Origin: Streptomyces violaceusniger
Lineage (GTDB): Bacteria > Actinomycetota > Actinomycetes > Streptomycetales > Streptomycetaceae
DNA length: 64,000 nucleotides
Reading direction: 5' to 3'
Assembly: GCA_005405945.1 (NCBI GenBank)
Contig: BJHW01000001.1
Coordinates: forward strand, 310,001-374,000
The position numbers and the translations under genes are program-made. The notes beneath the pieces were generated by a model that saw only the letters and a program-made list of their open reading frames with translations, was not told the DNA's origin and did no database searches. Below are positions 27,976 through 37,459 of this stretch, in pieces (the first letter of the stretch is position 1; each line of letters starts with the position of its first letter).

Positions 27976-29229
27976 CTATGACCAGGGCAGGACCAGGGCG
28001 CCCCAGGCGACGACGGGGCCGAGGGCGACGATTCCGCCGGTGTAGCCGATGACCTGGCGGTAGAAGCGGCGGGTGTCCACCCCACGGGCGTTGCTGAGGA
28101 CGAGTGCTCCGTTGGTCGAGAAGGGAGAGGTGTCGACGATCGTCGTGGAGACGGCGAGCGCGGCGATCAGTCCGGCGCTGCTGAGGTGGCTGGAGAGCAG
28201 CAGCGGTACGGCGATGGGGATGATCGCTGTGAGGATCGCGGTGGAGGAGGCGAAGGCGGAGGTGATGGCCACGGTGAAGCACAGCAGCAGGGCGACGACG
28301 AGCGGGGCGCCCAGGTTGGCGGCATGTTCGGAGATCCCCTCGATGATGCCGGCCTTCTCCAGCATCGCGATGTACGTCATCATGCCCGCGACCAGAAGCA
28401 GGGTGGACCAGCTGACACCGTCCACGGCCTTCTCCTGCCGCTTCATGTCCACCAGGGCCAGCAGGGCGCCGGCAGCCAGCGCAAGGAAGCCGATCTCCAA
28501 GTGGAAGCCGAGCGCGCCGACGACGAGGGCCACCAGAGAGGCGAGGGTGAGCCACTGCCGCCAATCGGGCCTGCCGGAGACGGCGACGTCCTCGTCGTCG
28601 GCTGCCTCCGCGGCACCCTCGACCAGCGGGGCGGGACGCTTGGCGAGCAGGGCGTAGGTGAGGAGCGAGAGCACCAGGTTGATCACGAAGCTGGCGCTGA
28701 ACAGCGCCACGGCGGAGACCTGCAGATCGGTCTTGTCGACGAGGCCGAGCACCAGCGCACCGGAGACGGCCAGCGGGGAGAACGCGCCCGCGTGCCCGCC
28801 GCTGATCACCATCATGCCGACGACGAGCGGGTTGAGCTTGTAGCGGTAGGCGAAGTTCATGCCGATCGGCGCGAGGATCGCGACTGCGGCCGGGGTGAAC
28901 GTACCGAACGCCGTCAGCAGGGCGGCCACGAGGAACAGTACCCAGGGGATGAGCTGGACCTTGCCGCGTACCAGCCGCACCCCGGCCGCGACGAGCCAGT
29001 CGATGGTGCCGTTGCGGCGGGCGACGGAGAACAGGTAGGTGACTCCGACGATGGTGACGAAGAGCTTGGCCGGGAACCCCTCGAAGATCTCGTCCTCGGT
29101 GAGGCCGAGCGAGGCGGTGCCGACCATGAAGGTGGCGACGAAGGCGAGGATGCCCAGGTTGATCGGCAGCACGGTGCCGACCACGAACATCACCAGCAGC
29201 GCGCCTATGGAGATCACTTCAGCAGACAT
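27976..29229 (-). CDS. SLC13/MatC-like carboxylate transporter
   Basis: 417 residues, about eleven hydrophobic segments. The N-terminal stretch and the repeated membrane halves fit the ion-transporter superfamily, especially MatC-type dicarboxylate carriers. SAFASSTAILTAIIPIAVPL and TTIVDTSPFSTNGALVLSNA near the C-terminus match its substrate-binding hairpin regions. It probably imports a di- or tricarboxylate. ATG 29229 follows AAGGA. The PrpF-like gene lies 108 bases upstream on the same strand, so the two should be one transcription unit. Confidence 0.8.
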   Translation of the reverse strand: MSAEVISIGALLVMFVVGTVLPINLGILAFVATFMVGTASLGLTEDEIFEGFPAKLFVTIVGVTYLFSVARRNGTIDWLVAAGVRLVRGKVQLIPWVLFLVAALLTAFGTFTPAAVAILAPIGMNFAYRYKLNPLVVGMMVISGGHAGAFSPLAVSGALVLGLVDKTDLQVSAVALFSASFVINLVLSLLTYALLAKRPAPLVEGAAEAADDEDVAVSGRPDWRQWLTLASLVALVVGALGFHLEIGFLALAAGALLALVDMKRQEKAVDGVSWSTLLLVAGMMTYIAMLEKAGIIEGISEHAANLGAPLVVALLLCFTVAITSAFASSTAILTAIIPIAVPLLLSSHLSSAGLIAALAVSTTIVDTSPFSTNGALVLSNARGVDTRRFYRQVIGYTGGIVALGPVVAWGALVLPWS

Positions 29230-29337
29230 CTTTGTCCTTGGTGCAGTGGGGACGGGGGGGGCGCGCCCCGAGGGCGCGAGGGTATCCGGGGGCGGACGGC
29301 TGGGAGCCGGCCTGACCGAGGTGATGTTCGTCGCGGC

Positions 29338-30456
29338 TCAGGCGGCTTGCGGGCTGCCTGCTTCCGGTACGTAGATGCGGGCGTCGGCGAGCAGACGGGC
29401 CGCGCGCTGCACGGTGACCCGGTGCGGCAGACCGTCCTTTACATCGGTGCAGCGGACCGCCACGACGCCGGCGGGCGTGCCGAGGCGCAACCACTCGTCG
29501 GTCGGGCCGCCCGTGGTCCGGGAGACCACGGACTCCTCCAGCAGCCCGGCCGCCGCGACGGCGACGGCAGAGGTCAGGCCGATCGCGGGGTGCGGGGCGT
29601 TCATGGTGAGCATGCGCACCGACACGTCGTAGTCCTCGGCATCGATCGGTTCACCGAGGGTGGTGGTGTACGGCACCGACGGGCCGACCAGGCCCACCTT
29701 GGGCACCGCGTCGCCCGGTTCCTCGCCCGGCTGGAGCAGCCCCATCAGGGGCGCGGCGGTATGACGGACGGTGCGCAGCCAGGGGACGTCTGCGCTCATC
29801 CGCTCCAGTGACTCGGCACCGGTACGCCCGGCACTGGCGGCGTCGACGAGGACGACCGGAGCTCCTGCGGTCACCATGCTCACGCGTACCGGCTCGGCGT
29901 CGCCGACCCGCAGGTCCTGGGCGGCCTGGCCGGTGGGGAGCAGTAAGGCAGTGGTACCGGCGGGGTTGCGGAAGGTGAGGCCGACCGCGACCCCGCCGGC
30001 ACGGGTGCCGGGTACCGTCTGGCGGCCGAAGTGGTGTACCACGCCTCCGGGGGTGTCGACGATCCCTTCGAGGACCGCGCCGGTATTGGTGTTGCGCATC
30101 ACCACGCGCGTCCGGTCGCCGGTGACCGGAACCATTCCTTTGGTCACCGCGTACAGGGCGACGCCGGTGGCGCAGTTGCCGCAGTTGCTCGTCCACTCCA
30201 CCGAGCCCGTCCCGATGCCGACTTGGGCGAACAGGTAGTCGACGTCGACGCCGGGCTCGGGTGAGGCGCTGACCACGGCCGCTTTCGAGGTGGTGGGGGT
30301 CGCCCCGCCCACACCGTCCAGCTCCACGGGATCGGTGGCGCCGTACGCGGCGACCAGCAGCCTTTCGAGGTCGCCACGGTCGGTCGGGACTTCGACCTGG
30401 TTGAACAGCCAGCACTTGCTTGTGCCGCCACGCACCAGGGTCGCGGGAATGTGCAC
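29338..30456 (-). CDS. PrpF-like isomerase/tautomerase
   Basis: 372 residues, the usual PrpF length, with two DapF-like halves. The first begins VHIPATLVRGGTSKCWLF and the cysteine-containing loop is TSNCGNCATGVALYAV. The second contains MTMNAPHPAIGLTSAVAVA. Family members isomerise double bonds in small unsaturated acids, for example 2-methylaconitate (PrpF) or 4-oxalomesaconate (GalD). The GTG at 30456 is chosen because GGAAGAG precedes it; upstream codons belong to the divergent promoter. It diverges from a LysR gene and precedes a carboxylate transporter. Confidence 0.85.
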   Translation of the reverse strand: MHIPATLVRGGTSKCWLFNQVEVPTDRGDLERLLVAAYGATDPVELDGVGGATPTTSKAAVVSASPEPGVDVDYLFAQVGIGTGSVEWTSNCGNCATGVALYAVTKGMVPVTGDRTRVVMRNTNTGAVLEGIVDTPGGVVHHFGRQTVPGTRAGGVAVGLTFRNPAGTTALLLPTGQAAQDLRVGDAEPVRVSMVTAGAPVVLVDAASAGRTGAESLERMSADVPWLRTVRHTAAPLMGLLQPGEEPGDAVPKVGLVGPSVPYTTTLGEPIDAEDYDVSVRMLTMNAPHPAIGLTSAVAVAAAGLLEESVVSRTTGGPTDEWLRLGTPAGVVAVRCTDVKDGLPHRVTVQRAARLLADARIYVPEAGSPQAA

Positions 30457-30604
30457 GTCTGAGGCTCTTCCTGGGTCAACGGAGGTAGGGAAAAGGGCCG
30501 AGGCAGCGGTTACGGGCGCATTGCGGGCCGGTGAACCGCTCGGCGATTGCGGAGACCTTCGCAGAGGCATGACTTCGGAACAATCGCAGTTCGCTTCACC
30601 TGGG

Positions 30605-30619
30605 TTTAGCTCAGCTAAA
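30605..30619. promoter_or_regulatory. Perfect palindrome, likely LysR operator
   Basis: TTTAGC-TCA-GCTAAA is a perfect dyad with six-base arms and contains the T-N11-A core of LysR-type sites. It lies in the divergent region nine bases before the LysR ATG, so binding could also repress lysR itself. Confidence 0.6.
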
Positions 30620-30628
30620 GTCGACGGC

Positions 30629-31582
30629 ATGCTCAATGTGCGTCGCCTGCTGCTGCTCACCGAGGCCACCGAACGCGGATCACTCACTGCCGCGGCGGAA
30701 GCCCTCGGCATGACCACCTCCGCCGCCTCCCAGCAGATGTCCCTACTGGAGCAGGAGGCAGGGCAGCCCCTCATCGAGCGGCTGCCACGCGGTATCCGCC
30801 CCACCCCGCCAGGTGCCGCGCTGGCCGAACGCGGTCAGGCCATCCGCCGGGAGCTCCGTGCCGCCCAGGCCGACCTGGACTCCTTCACCGCCCTCGACCA
30901 GGGCACCTTGCGGCTCGGTTCCTTCCCCACGGCGAGCGCATCCCTGCTGCCGCTGGCGCTCACGCGTTTCCGACGCCGCCACGCCGGCATCCGCATCGAG
31001 GTACGCGCCGGAGTCCTCGCGGAGCTCAGGGAGATGCTGCACACCGGCGAGGTGGAGCAGGGGCTGCTCTGGGACTACGAATGGAACCGCCACGACGATC
31101 CGGCGCTCTCCCTCACCCACCTGCTGGACGACCCCACGGTGCTGGTCGTCCCTGCCGACTCACCCCTGCGCACACATCCCTCCGTGCGCCTCGGCGACCT
31201 CGCCGACCAGGAGTGGATCATCCGCGCCGACAACCACCCCGTCGCCGACGTCCTGCGCCGAAGCTGTCGCCAGGCGGGATTCGAGCCGCGCATCGCCTAC
31301 TCATCGCACGACTACCAGGAGGCGCAGGCCATGGTCGCCGCCGGTCTCGGCATCGCGCTCGCACCCCGCCTGGCCCTCACCAGCCGACGCAGCGACGTAC
31401 GCCTCCTGCCGTTCGCCTCCGACGTCCCGGCCCCCACCCGCCGCATCCTCCTCGCACGCGCCGCGGCACGCCCCGCCACCCCACCCGCCCAGGCGATGGC
31501 TCGCGTCCTGCGCGCGGTGGCGCAGCGATTCACCGCCCCGGACCTGCACCGGGCCCAGCTCGGGGCGGTCCGGCGGGGCTGA
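30629..31582 (+). CDS. LysR family regulator of the PrpF/MatC cassette
   Basis: 317 residues. The helix-turn-helix is LLLLTEATERGSLTAAAEAL and TTSAASQQMSLLEQEAG; the effector domain ends with GLGIALAPRLAL. ATG 30629 is close behind the palindrome at 30605-30619. It is divergent from the PrpF-like gene by 172 bases, the standard LysR layout, so it very likely controls the isomerase and transporter in response to their acid substrate. Confidence 0.87.
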   Translation: MLNVRRLLLLTEATERGSLTAAAEALGMTTSAASQQMSLLEQEAGQPLIERLPRGIRPTPPGAALAERGQAIRRELRAAQADLDSFTALDQGTLRLGSFPTASASLLPLALTRFRRRHAGIRIEVRAGVLAELREMLHTGEVEQGLLWDYEWNRHDDPALSLTHLLDDPTVLVVPADSPLRTHPSVRLGDLADQEWIIRADNHPVADVLRRSCRQAGFEPRIAYSSHDYQEAQAMVAAGLGIALAPRLALTSRRSDVRLLPFASDVPAPTRRILLARAAARPATPPAQAMARVLRAVAQRFTAPDLHRAQLGAVRRG

Positions 31583-31679
31583 CGCTGCGGCCACGAGCTG
31601 CGCCCCAGCCAAGCCGCGAGTTGCCTTGCTTACCTGAAGCCCTTGACCGACTGCGAGTCGACGTGGGAAGCGGAAGACC

Positions 31680-32380
31680 GTCAGCCACGGCCGCTTCCAA
31701 CCAGCCGGGTGCGCTGACCGGCCTTGCGGCAGACCAGGCCCGCCATGGAGATACGGCCCGAGTCGGCCGCCCGGACCCGGACCAGGGGCGGACAGCCACG
31801 GCGGGACCAGGTGCACGCCTTCGGCGGCCGCAGCAGCTGCCCTGCCTCGTCCGCGAAGCACAGCCAGGCGTCCTGGTCCCTCACCGTCTTTCCACCTGCG
31901 GCCACGTCTCCTTGATCCACGTGGCCACGGCCTTCTCGTCACGCTCGGCGGCCCGCCGCACCGGGCCTGTACCGAAAAACCCATCTGGTGCAGAATGCGC
32001 CAGGTCTGCGCCGAACTGAAGCGCACGTGGAAGCGCCGGGCGATCACCGTGGCCACCCGGGCCAGGTCCACCGCTGGTCCTCCGTCCAGCCGTGCGCGGC
32101 CGGCCCCTTCTCCAGCTCCGCCGCCGGCCAGGCCCGCCACTCCGGCTTCATCCGTGACGGACACCCGGACGGCCCTTTGCTCCGCAGGGCCTCAACACCG
32201 CTGTTCCACCAGCGGGCATGCCAGGCATAAGCGCACTTGCGTGAGACCCGTAACCGCCGCGCGACCTGCGGCGGTGTCACCCCGTGCGCGAATAACCCGG
32301 CAGCCTCACACCGCACTTGCTCCCGCCGGGCCCGCTGCTTCGCGGTCAAGCCACCCCCATCGGGATACCGCATCCTCCAG
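31680..32380 (-). pseudogene. IS630-family transposase remnant
   Basis: Starting at about 32380, the translation has the IS630 helix-turn-helix (GVTPPQVARRLRVSRKCAYA) and RMKPEWRAWPAAELEKG. After frame changes come RFHVRFSSAQTWRILHQMGF and AWLCFADEAGQLLRPPKA, which carries the first catalytic aspartate. The sequence stops making sense at 31680, before the other acidic residues. Confidence 0.7.
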
Positions 32381-32539
32381 GGATACACCCACCCGCGAGA
32401 TCACTGTCAGATCAGCGACTGCCCCCGCTGCACGCGGCGGGCCCTGGCTCAGGGCGTCGTCACCGCTGCCGGCGACGACCCGGTGGTCTTCTGCTTCAGC
32501 TGCGCCGCCCCGTCCCCGGCCCAGAAACCGGCGAGCTGC

Positions 32540-32795
32540 CGGCTGCATCGATCCGGACTACTCACCCACCCCCGGCTACACCGAGGAAGAGTGGACCACC
32601 CTGCTGGTCACCGCCCGCGACCACCACCGGGCCTCGACGTACCACAAGCGGACATACGCGCTGCTGCTCGTGCTCTACGCCTGCTGCCTGCGCATCGACT
32701 CCTGCTCAACGCCCGGGCGCGGAACCCAGGCGGCGGGCCCTATCACCCTCGCCACAGCCACACTGCGCACCGCCCTCCGCTCGGTGGCACAGTAG
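32540..32795 (+). pseudogene. Tyrosine recombinase-like fragment
   Basis: The frame reads YTEEEWTTLLVTARDHHRAS then KRTYALLLVLYACCLRI, resembling the start of an integrase catalytic domain up to the region of the first catalytic arginine. The rest is absent. Similarity is short, so this is tentative. Confidence 0.4.
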
Positions 32796-32893
32796 GGCCT
32801 ATCATCAATATTGTGGTGTTTGTACCATATGCCGCTCTACAGTGTGCAGCCATTTCCCGGGCACTGGGAGATCGCGCAGGTGGCAGGTGAGCG

Positions 32894-35725
32894 ATGAGTG
32901 GCGAGCGCCCTTACGGGGGTCGGCTCGACCTGCTCAGGGCCGTGGGCGACGAGACCGGTGGCCGCAAGGCGCTCCGCATCGCCCTCGACCAGGCGGTGGC
33001 GGGACTCGCAGGGCTGGGCGGCATGGTCCACCTGGGCGGTCCCGGAAGCGGACACCTCTACCTCGCGGCCCACAGCGGGCTCTCCGAAGCGCAGGCCGAG
33101 GCGTGGCAGAGCATCCGCTGCGAGGAGCGGGTCGCCCCCGCCCTCGCGCTGTGCGGCGACACGGCCGCCTGGAGCCCGCTGCCCTCCGACGCCGGAAGCG
33201 GGGAACGGCCCCGGACCTTCTCCGTCGGCACCGGGCTCACCGCCGCCCCCATCACCACACCGGGAGGGCCACAGGGGGCGCTGTCCGTCCTCGTCACCAC
33301 CCCGGACGGACCGGGGGCGCGGGAGCGGTCCCTGTTGCGGGCCGTGGCCCGATGGGCCTCGGACCGGCTGAGCAGACCGGCCGTTCCGGGCGGCGTGGCC
33401 GCCGCATGGGCCCCGCTCTCGCACTCCCGCCTCCAGCGGAGCCGGACCGGGACCGGCATCGGCGCCTGGACCTGGGATTTCGCCACCGGCGCCATGACCT
33501 GGGACGACACCGCGCTGGCGATCCTCAGCGCCGCCCCGGGCCCGTACGACGGCCGCTTCGAGGCATGGATGAGCCGCGTACACCCGGAGGATCTGCCGGG
33601 CGTACTCGCCGCCGGCGAACGGGCGATCCGTACGGGGAGCCCCTTCGGCGTCGAGTACCGGGTGCGCCGGCCGGACGGACGCTACCGGTGGGTCGAGGCC
33701 CGTGGCCGTACGCTCCTCGGGGAGGACGGCGCCCCGTACCGCATGGTCGGCACCCTTCAGGACATCACGGGCCGCCATGCCGCCTCGCCCTCCGAACCCG
33801 TACCGGCTCCCGCGGCGGAAGGCGTCCTCACCCTCGACCGCGCCGGGTGCGTCAGCTATCTCAGCCAGGAGGCCGAGCATCTGCTCGCCCCCTCGCCCCC
33901 GCCGCTCGGCGCGGTGCTGTGGGAGGCGGTGCCCGAGCTGCGCGCGCTGGGGCTGGAGGCGGCGTGCTGGCAAGCCGTCGCCGACGGCCTGCCCCTGGGA
34001 TTCGACACACGGTGGCCCACCGCCGCGGACTCCCACCACATCCGGCTGGACCCGGTCCCCGATGGCCTGAGCGTCCACATCAGCGACGCCACCCGCGAAC
34101 GCGACGCCGAGCGGGCTCTCGGCCAGCGGGCCAACCGGCTGGAGGAGCTGGCCGGCGCCCTTGCCGCGGCGGCCACCGTGCAGGCCGTCGTCGACGCGTT
34201 CGCCGACCGTGCGCTGCCGCTGTTCGGGGCCACCGGGTTGCTGGTCCAGCGCGTCAAGGGGGCGTACTTCGAGACGGTGGGCTCCCGGGGGTACACCCAC
34301 GACTTCGTCAAGCTGCTGGAGGCGCCCGGGCATCCGCGCACCAACCCACTGACCGAGGCGCTCCGCTCGGCCGTTCCCCTCTTCATCGCCTCACCGGAGG
34401 AGTTCGTCGAGCGCTTTCCCGAACTCGGCCATCTGCCCGCGGCCTCCGGGAAGAACGCCTGGGCGTTCCTCCCGCTGATCGTCTCGGGTGAGCCGATCGG
34501 CTACTGCTCGGTTTCCTTCGGCCATCCCCGCGTCCTCACCGGCGAGGAGCGCACGCTGCTCACCGCCCTCAGCGGGCTCCTCGCCCAGGCTCTGGCGCGG
34601 GCCCGCCTTTACGACGCCGAGCACCGCCACGCCCAGGAACTCCAGCGCGAGCTGCTCCCCCGCAGCCTGCCCGCCCTGCCCACCGTCACCGCCTCGGCAC
34701 GCTATCTGCCGGTCAGCGAGAGCGCGGAGGTCGGCGGCGACTGGTACGACCTCATCCCGCTCTCGGGCGGCCGGGTCGCCCTCGTCATCGGGGACGTCAT
34801 GGGGCACGGCCTGTCCGAGGCCGCCACCATGGGGCGGCTGCGCACTGCCGTCCGCACCCTGGCCGACCTCGAGATGTCCCCGGACGAGCTGCTGTCCCAC
34901 CTCAACGACCTCGTCAGCGGGCTCGGCGACGACTTCTACGCCACCTGCCTGTATGCCGAGTACGACCCCACCAGCCAGATCTGCTCCCTCGCCCGCGCCG
35001 GACACCCGTCGCCCGCCGTGGTCCGCGCCGACGGCACCGTGGCCTTCCCCGAACTCCCCATCGCCCCGCCCCTGGGAGCCGCCACTCCCCCGTTCGACAC
35101 GTGCGAACTCACCCTGGCCGGAGACTCCTTGCTCGTGCTCTACACCGACGGTCTCGTGGAGGCACCCGGCCGCGACATCGAACACGGCATGGGCGATCTC
35201 GCCCGCAACATCACTGCCGCGCTCGGCCACACCCCGCCCGGCAGCGTCGTACTGGAGCGGTTGTGCGACACCCTGCTCGCCGCCCTGCTGCCCGCGGGGC
35301 AGCGGACCAACGACGACGCGGCCCTGCTCATCGCCCGGCTGCGCCCCATGTCCGGGGATGACATCGCCTCCTGGGCGCTCCCCGACGACCCCCAGGCGGC
35401 GGGCCAGGCCCGGGACCTGGTGCGCGGCCAGCTCGGCGTATGGGGCATCGACTCGCTCACCACGACCACCGAACTCCTGGTGAGCGAGCTCGTGGGCAAT
35501 GTGGTCCGGCATGCCAAGGGCCCCGTCGGACTGCGGCTGCTCCACAGCCGTACCCTGATCTGCGAGGTGTCCGACGGCAGCCCCGCCACCCCCAGGATCC
35601 GGCGTGCGGCCGACACCGACGAAGGAGGTCGCGGTCTCCAGCTGGTCGCGGCCCTCGCCCATCGGTGGGGCGCGCGCTACACCCTCGAGGGCAAGTGCAT
35701 CTGGACGGAGCAGCTCTTGCCGTGA
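32894..35725 (+). CDS. Multisensor SpoIIE-type protein phosphatase with HATPase domain
   Basis: 943 residues. Apparent domains: GAF-like (1-165), PAS with PAC (185-295, AWTWDFATGAMTWDD and YRWVEARGRTLLGEDG), a second degenerate PAS (300-400), GAF (405-570), PP2C/SpoIIE (585-800; GGDWYDLI and IGDVMGHG carry metal-binding aspartates) and a C-terminal anti-sigma-type HATPase (820-943; ELLVSELVGNVVRHAKG). Such proteins dephosphorylate anti-anti-sigma factors and can phosphorylate them with the kinase-like domain, releasing a stress sigma factor. No membrane segment, so it senses cytosolic signals. No partner gene is adjacent. Confidence 0.9.
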   Translation: MSGERPYGGRLDLLRAVGDETGGRKALRIALDQAVAGLAGLGGMVHLGGPGSGHLYLAAHSGLSEAQAEAWQSIRCEERVAPALALCGDTAAWSPLPSDAGSGERPRTFSVGTGLTAAPITTPGGPQGALSVLVTTPDGPGARERSLLRAVARWASDRLSRPAVPGGVAAAWAPLSHSRLQRSRTGTGIGAWTWDFATGAMTWDDTALAILSAAPGPYDGRFEAWMSRVHPEDLPGVLAAGERAIRTGSPFGVEYRVRRPDGRYRWVEARGRTLLGEDGAPYRMVGTLQDITGRHAASPSEPVPAPAAEGVLTLDRAGCVSYLSQEAEHLLAPSPPPLGAVLWEAVPELRALGLEAACWQAVADGLPLGFDTRWPTAADSHHIRLDPVPDGLSVHISDATRERDAERALGQRANRLEELAGALAAAATVQAVVDAFADRALPLFGATGLLVQRVKGAYFETVGSRGYTHDFVKLLEAPGHPRTNPLTEALRSAVPLFIASPEEFVERFPELGHLPAASGKNAWAFLPLIVSGEPIGYCSVSFGHPRVLTGEERTLLTALSGLLAQALARARLYDAEHRHAQELQRELLPRSLPALPTVTASARYLPVSESAEVGGDWYDLIPLSGGRVALVIGDVMGHGLSEAATMGRLRTAVRTLADLEMSPDELLSHLNDLVSGLGDDFYATCLYAEYDPTSQICSLARAGHPSPAVVRADGTVAFPELPIAPPLGAATPPFDTCELTLAGDSLLVLYTDGLVEAPGRDIEHGMGDLARNITAALGHTPPGSVVLERLCDTLLAALLPAGQRTNDDAALLIARLRPMSGDDIASWALPDDPQAAGQARDLVRGQLGVWGIDSLTTTTELLVSELVGNVVRHAKGPVGLRLLHSRTLICEVSDGSPATPRIRRAADTDEGGRGLQLVAALAHRWGARYTLEGKCIWTEQLLP

Positions 35726-36027
35726 CGCGCGGGCACGGCGGCTCGGGCGCGGCAGCCCGGGCGCGCCGCGCGAGGATGCTCAGCGCGTTGAGCCGCGACA
35801 ATGGCGCCGATGCTCATCCGCTCCGGCCGGCTCAGGACCTGCCTCGGGCCAGCCCTTCCCACCAGGGCGGCGAGGACGGGGTTGGACACTCATGAAAGGC
35901 CCGAACGCGGGCTTTCGCGATCGCCGATGCCCGCCCGGCCCGCTGCGCGGCTGCCCCGCCGTACGAGCCTTCTGACATGGCCGCTGGGCGTGTATGTCAT
36001 CCGTCTCTCGCCGGCGCACCGCTTGTC
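35726..36027. other. Region without a recognised gene
   Basis: About 300 bases after the phosphatase. GC-rich inverted stretches just after the stop could act as a terminator, but no clean hairpin stands out. No protein homology is seen in any frame. Confidence 0.3.
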
Positions 36028-36590
36028 AGCCGTCGGTGCGGTGTTTGTGCGGGCGCCGGCTGAGGTCGTCGGACCAGTCCCGGGCCCAGGCGCGCAAGGT
36101 GGCGGTGTCCGCTACGGTGAGGCCGTAGGCGGTCCTCGTCCTCGTACCACTCGGTGCTGGCCAGGCGGGCTTGGAGCCTCGAGGCAGAACTCGTCCCGGG
36201 CGTGGCGGCGGCCGAGTGCCTCCAGGTCGGCTGTGGTGTGGTGGCGGGAGGCGGCGTGGACGTCGATGAGGTCGCGGACGGTTCCGCGGTCGGCCAGCGC
36301 TCGCACCTTGGTGCCGATGACATCGTCGAAAGCGAGGACGGGCCATACTCGGTAGCTGTGGGCGGGCGCCAGAAGGCTTCTTCGAGGATGCCGACCTCGC
36401 ACTCCTCGCCGCTGACCTGCCGGCCGCACTCGGTCAGCCCGACGGTGAGGGTGCGGGTGATCTGCGCCATGGGGGGCTAGGATCTCCGTGAACGACGTCG
36501 AGATCTGCCGGGCGGGCGGCGGCCAGCTCGGGGAACGCGGCTTCCCATACGTCGCGGATGGCGCGGCTGATCAGCGTGCGGAGCACGGGC
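36028..36590 (-). pseudogene. AbiEii/AbiGii-type nucleotidyltransferase toxin remnant
   Basis: Frames in series give MAQITRTLTVGL, WRPPTATEYG, LAFDDVIGTKVRALADRGTV, RDLIDVHAASRHHTTADLEA, QARLASTEWYEDED and GLTVADTATLRAWARDWSDD. The order fits the C-terminal two thirds of AbiEii-like nucleotidyltransferases, toxins of abortive-infection systems. The N-terminal active-site motif is lost and there are three frame changes. No antitoxin partner is visible. Confidence 0.6.
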
Positions 36591-36627
36591 CACTAGGGCG
36601 TGTATCGGAAGTGGATTTTGATGTCTG

Positions 36628-37098
36628 TCAGTGGGGCTGGTGGACCATGATGACGAGGTCGGAGGCAGTGCCATCGGGCTCGACGATCGCGTTCCTGAGC
36701 GTTTCCCGGACAACGAATCCTGAGGTTTCGTACAGCGAGCGTGCGCGTCGATTGTGCCTCTTTACGTCCAGCCAGACCGTCTGCGCGCCGTGGTGCTGGT
36801 AGGCCCGGTCGAGCACGGTCTGCAGCAGGGCACGCCCTTGCCCTGCTCCACGGTGAGTTGGGGCGACCACCATCCTGCGCAGTTCGATGCCCTCGCTGCG
36901 GCGTAGGCCCGCGAGTACGGCGAAACCCACGAGGGTTTCGCCGTCCACGGCGATGACGTGCTCCTGGTCGGGATCGGCCAGGACGCGCGCGTGCCAGGCG
37001 GGACCGGTCTCGCCCAGCCACCTCGAGGTGTCTGGTTCGCTCTCCCAGCCTGTCAGGTCGTGGAGGTCGTCTGGGGCGGCGGAGCGGACCATCAGCAT
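36628..37098 (-). CDS. GNAT family N-acetyltransferase
   Basis: 156 residues, complete. RRMVVAPTHRGAGQGRALLQ is the acetyl-CoA loop (motif A, R/Q-x-x-G-x-G/A) and NRRARSLYETSGFVVRETL the closing motif B. The acceptor cannot be predicted. ATG 37098 is chosen because the fold begins immediately (MLMVRSAAPDD); 37092 is also possible. The gene appears intact between an AbiEii remnant and IS debris. Confidence 0.85.
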   Translation of the reverse strand: MLMVRSAAPDDLHDLTGWESEPDTSRWLGETGPAWHARVLADPDQEHVIAVDGETLVGFAVLAGLRRSEGIELRRMVVAPTHRGAGQGRALLQTVLDRAYQHHGAQTVWLDVKRHNRRARSLYETSGFVVRETLRNAIVEPDGTASDLVIMVHQPH

Positions 37099-37127
37099 GG
37101 CGGCACGGTAGCAGCGGGGCGTGGCCG

Positions 37128-37440
37128 ATGGTGTCACAGCCACTCGTTGATGACCGCGACCAGCACTGTTGCCTCGAAGCGGACCGCGAGCTTGTCGTAT
37201 CTCGTGGCCACGGCCCGGTGCTTCTTGAGGCGGTTGATCCCACACTCCACCGCGTGGCGCCCGCACTCCGGCCCAGCTCAGCTCGATCATCCGGGCTCGC
37301 ATCACCAGATCCGGCGGCGCCTTGCGCGCCCGCGCCAGCCGTTGCACAACGGTCTCCTCATCCACATCACGGCTCCGCCGTGCCCGTAACACCACCCCGT
37401 CGCACCTGAACACCCCGCCACCGGTACATGCACCCATCGA
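37128..37440 (-). pseudogene. Transposase debris (IS5-like tail and IS630-like helix-turn-helix)
   Basis: The minus strand from 37290 to 37135 gives [20 protein letters not shown] and [18 protein letters not shown], the end of an IS5-group transposase. Just upstream, 37440-37280, RLARARKAPPDLVMRARMIE resembles the N-terminal DNA-binding part of IS630 transposases. The two pieces are fused and neither is functional. Confidence 0.55.
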
Positions 37441-37459
37441 AAGCGGAATTCAGCACTAA

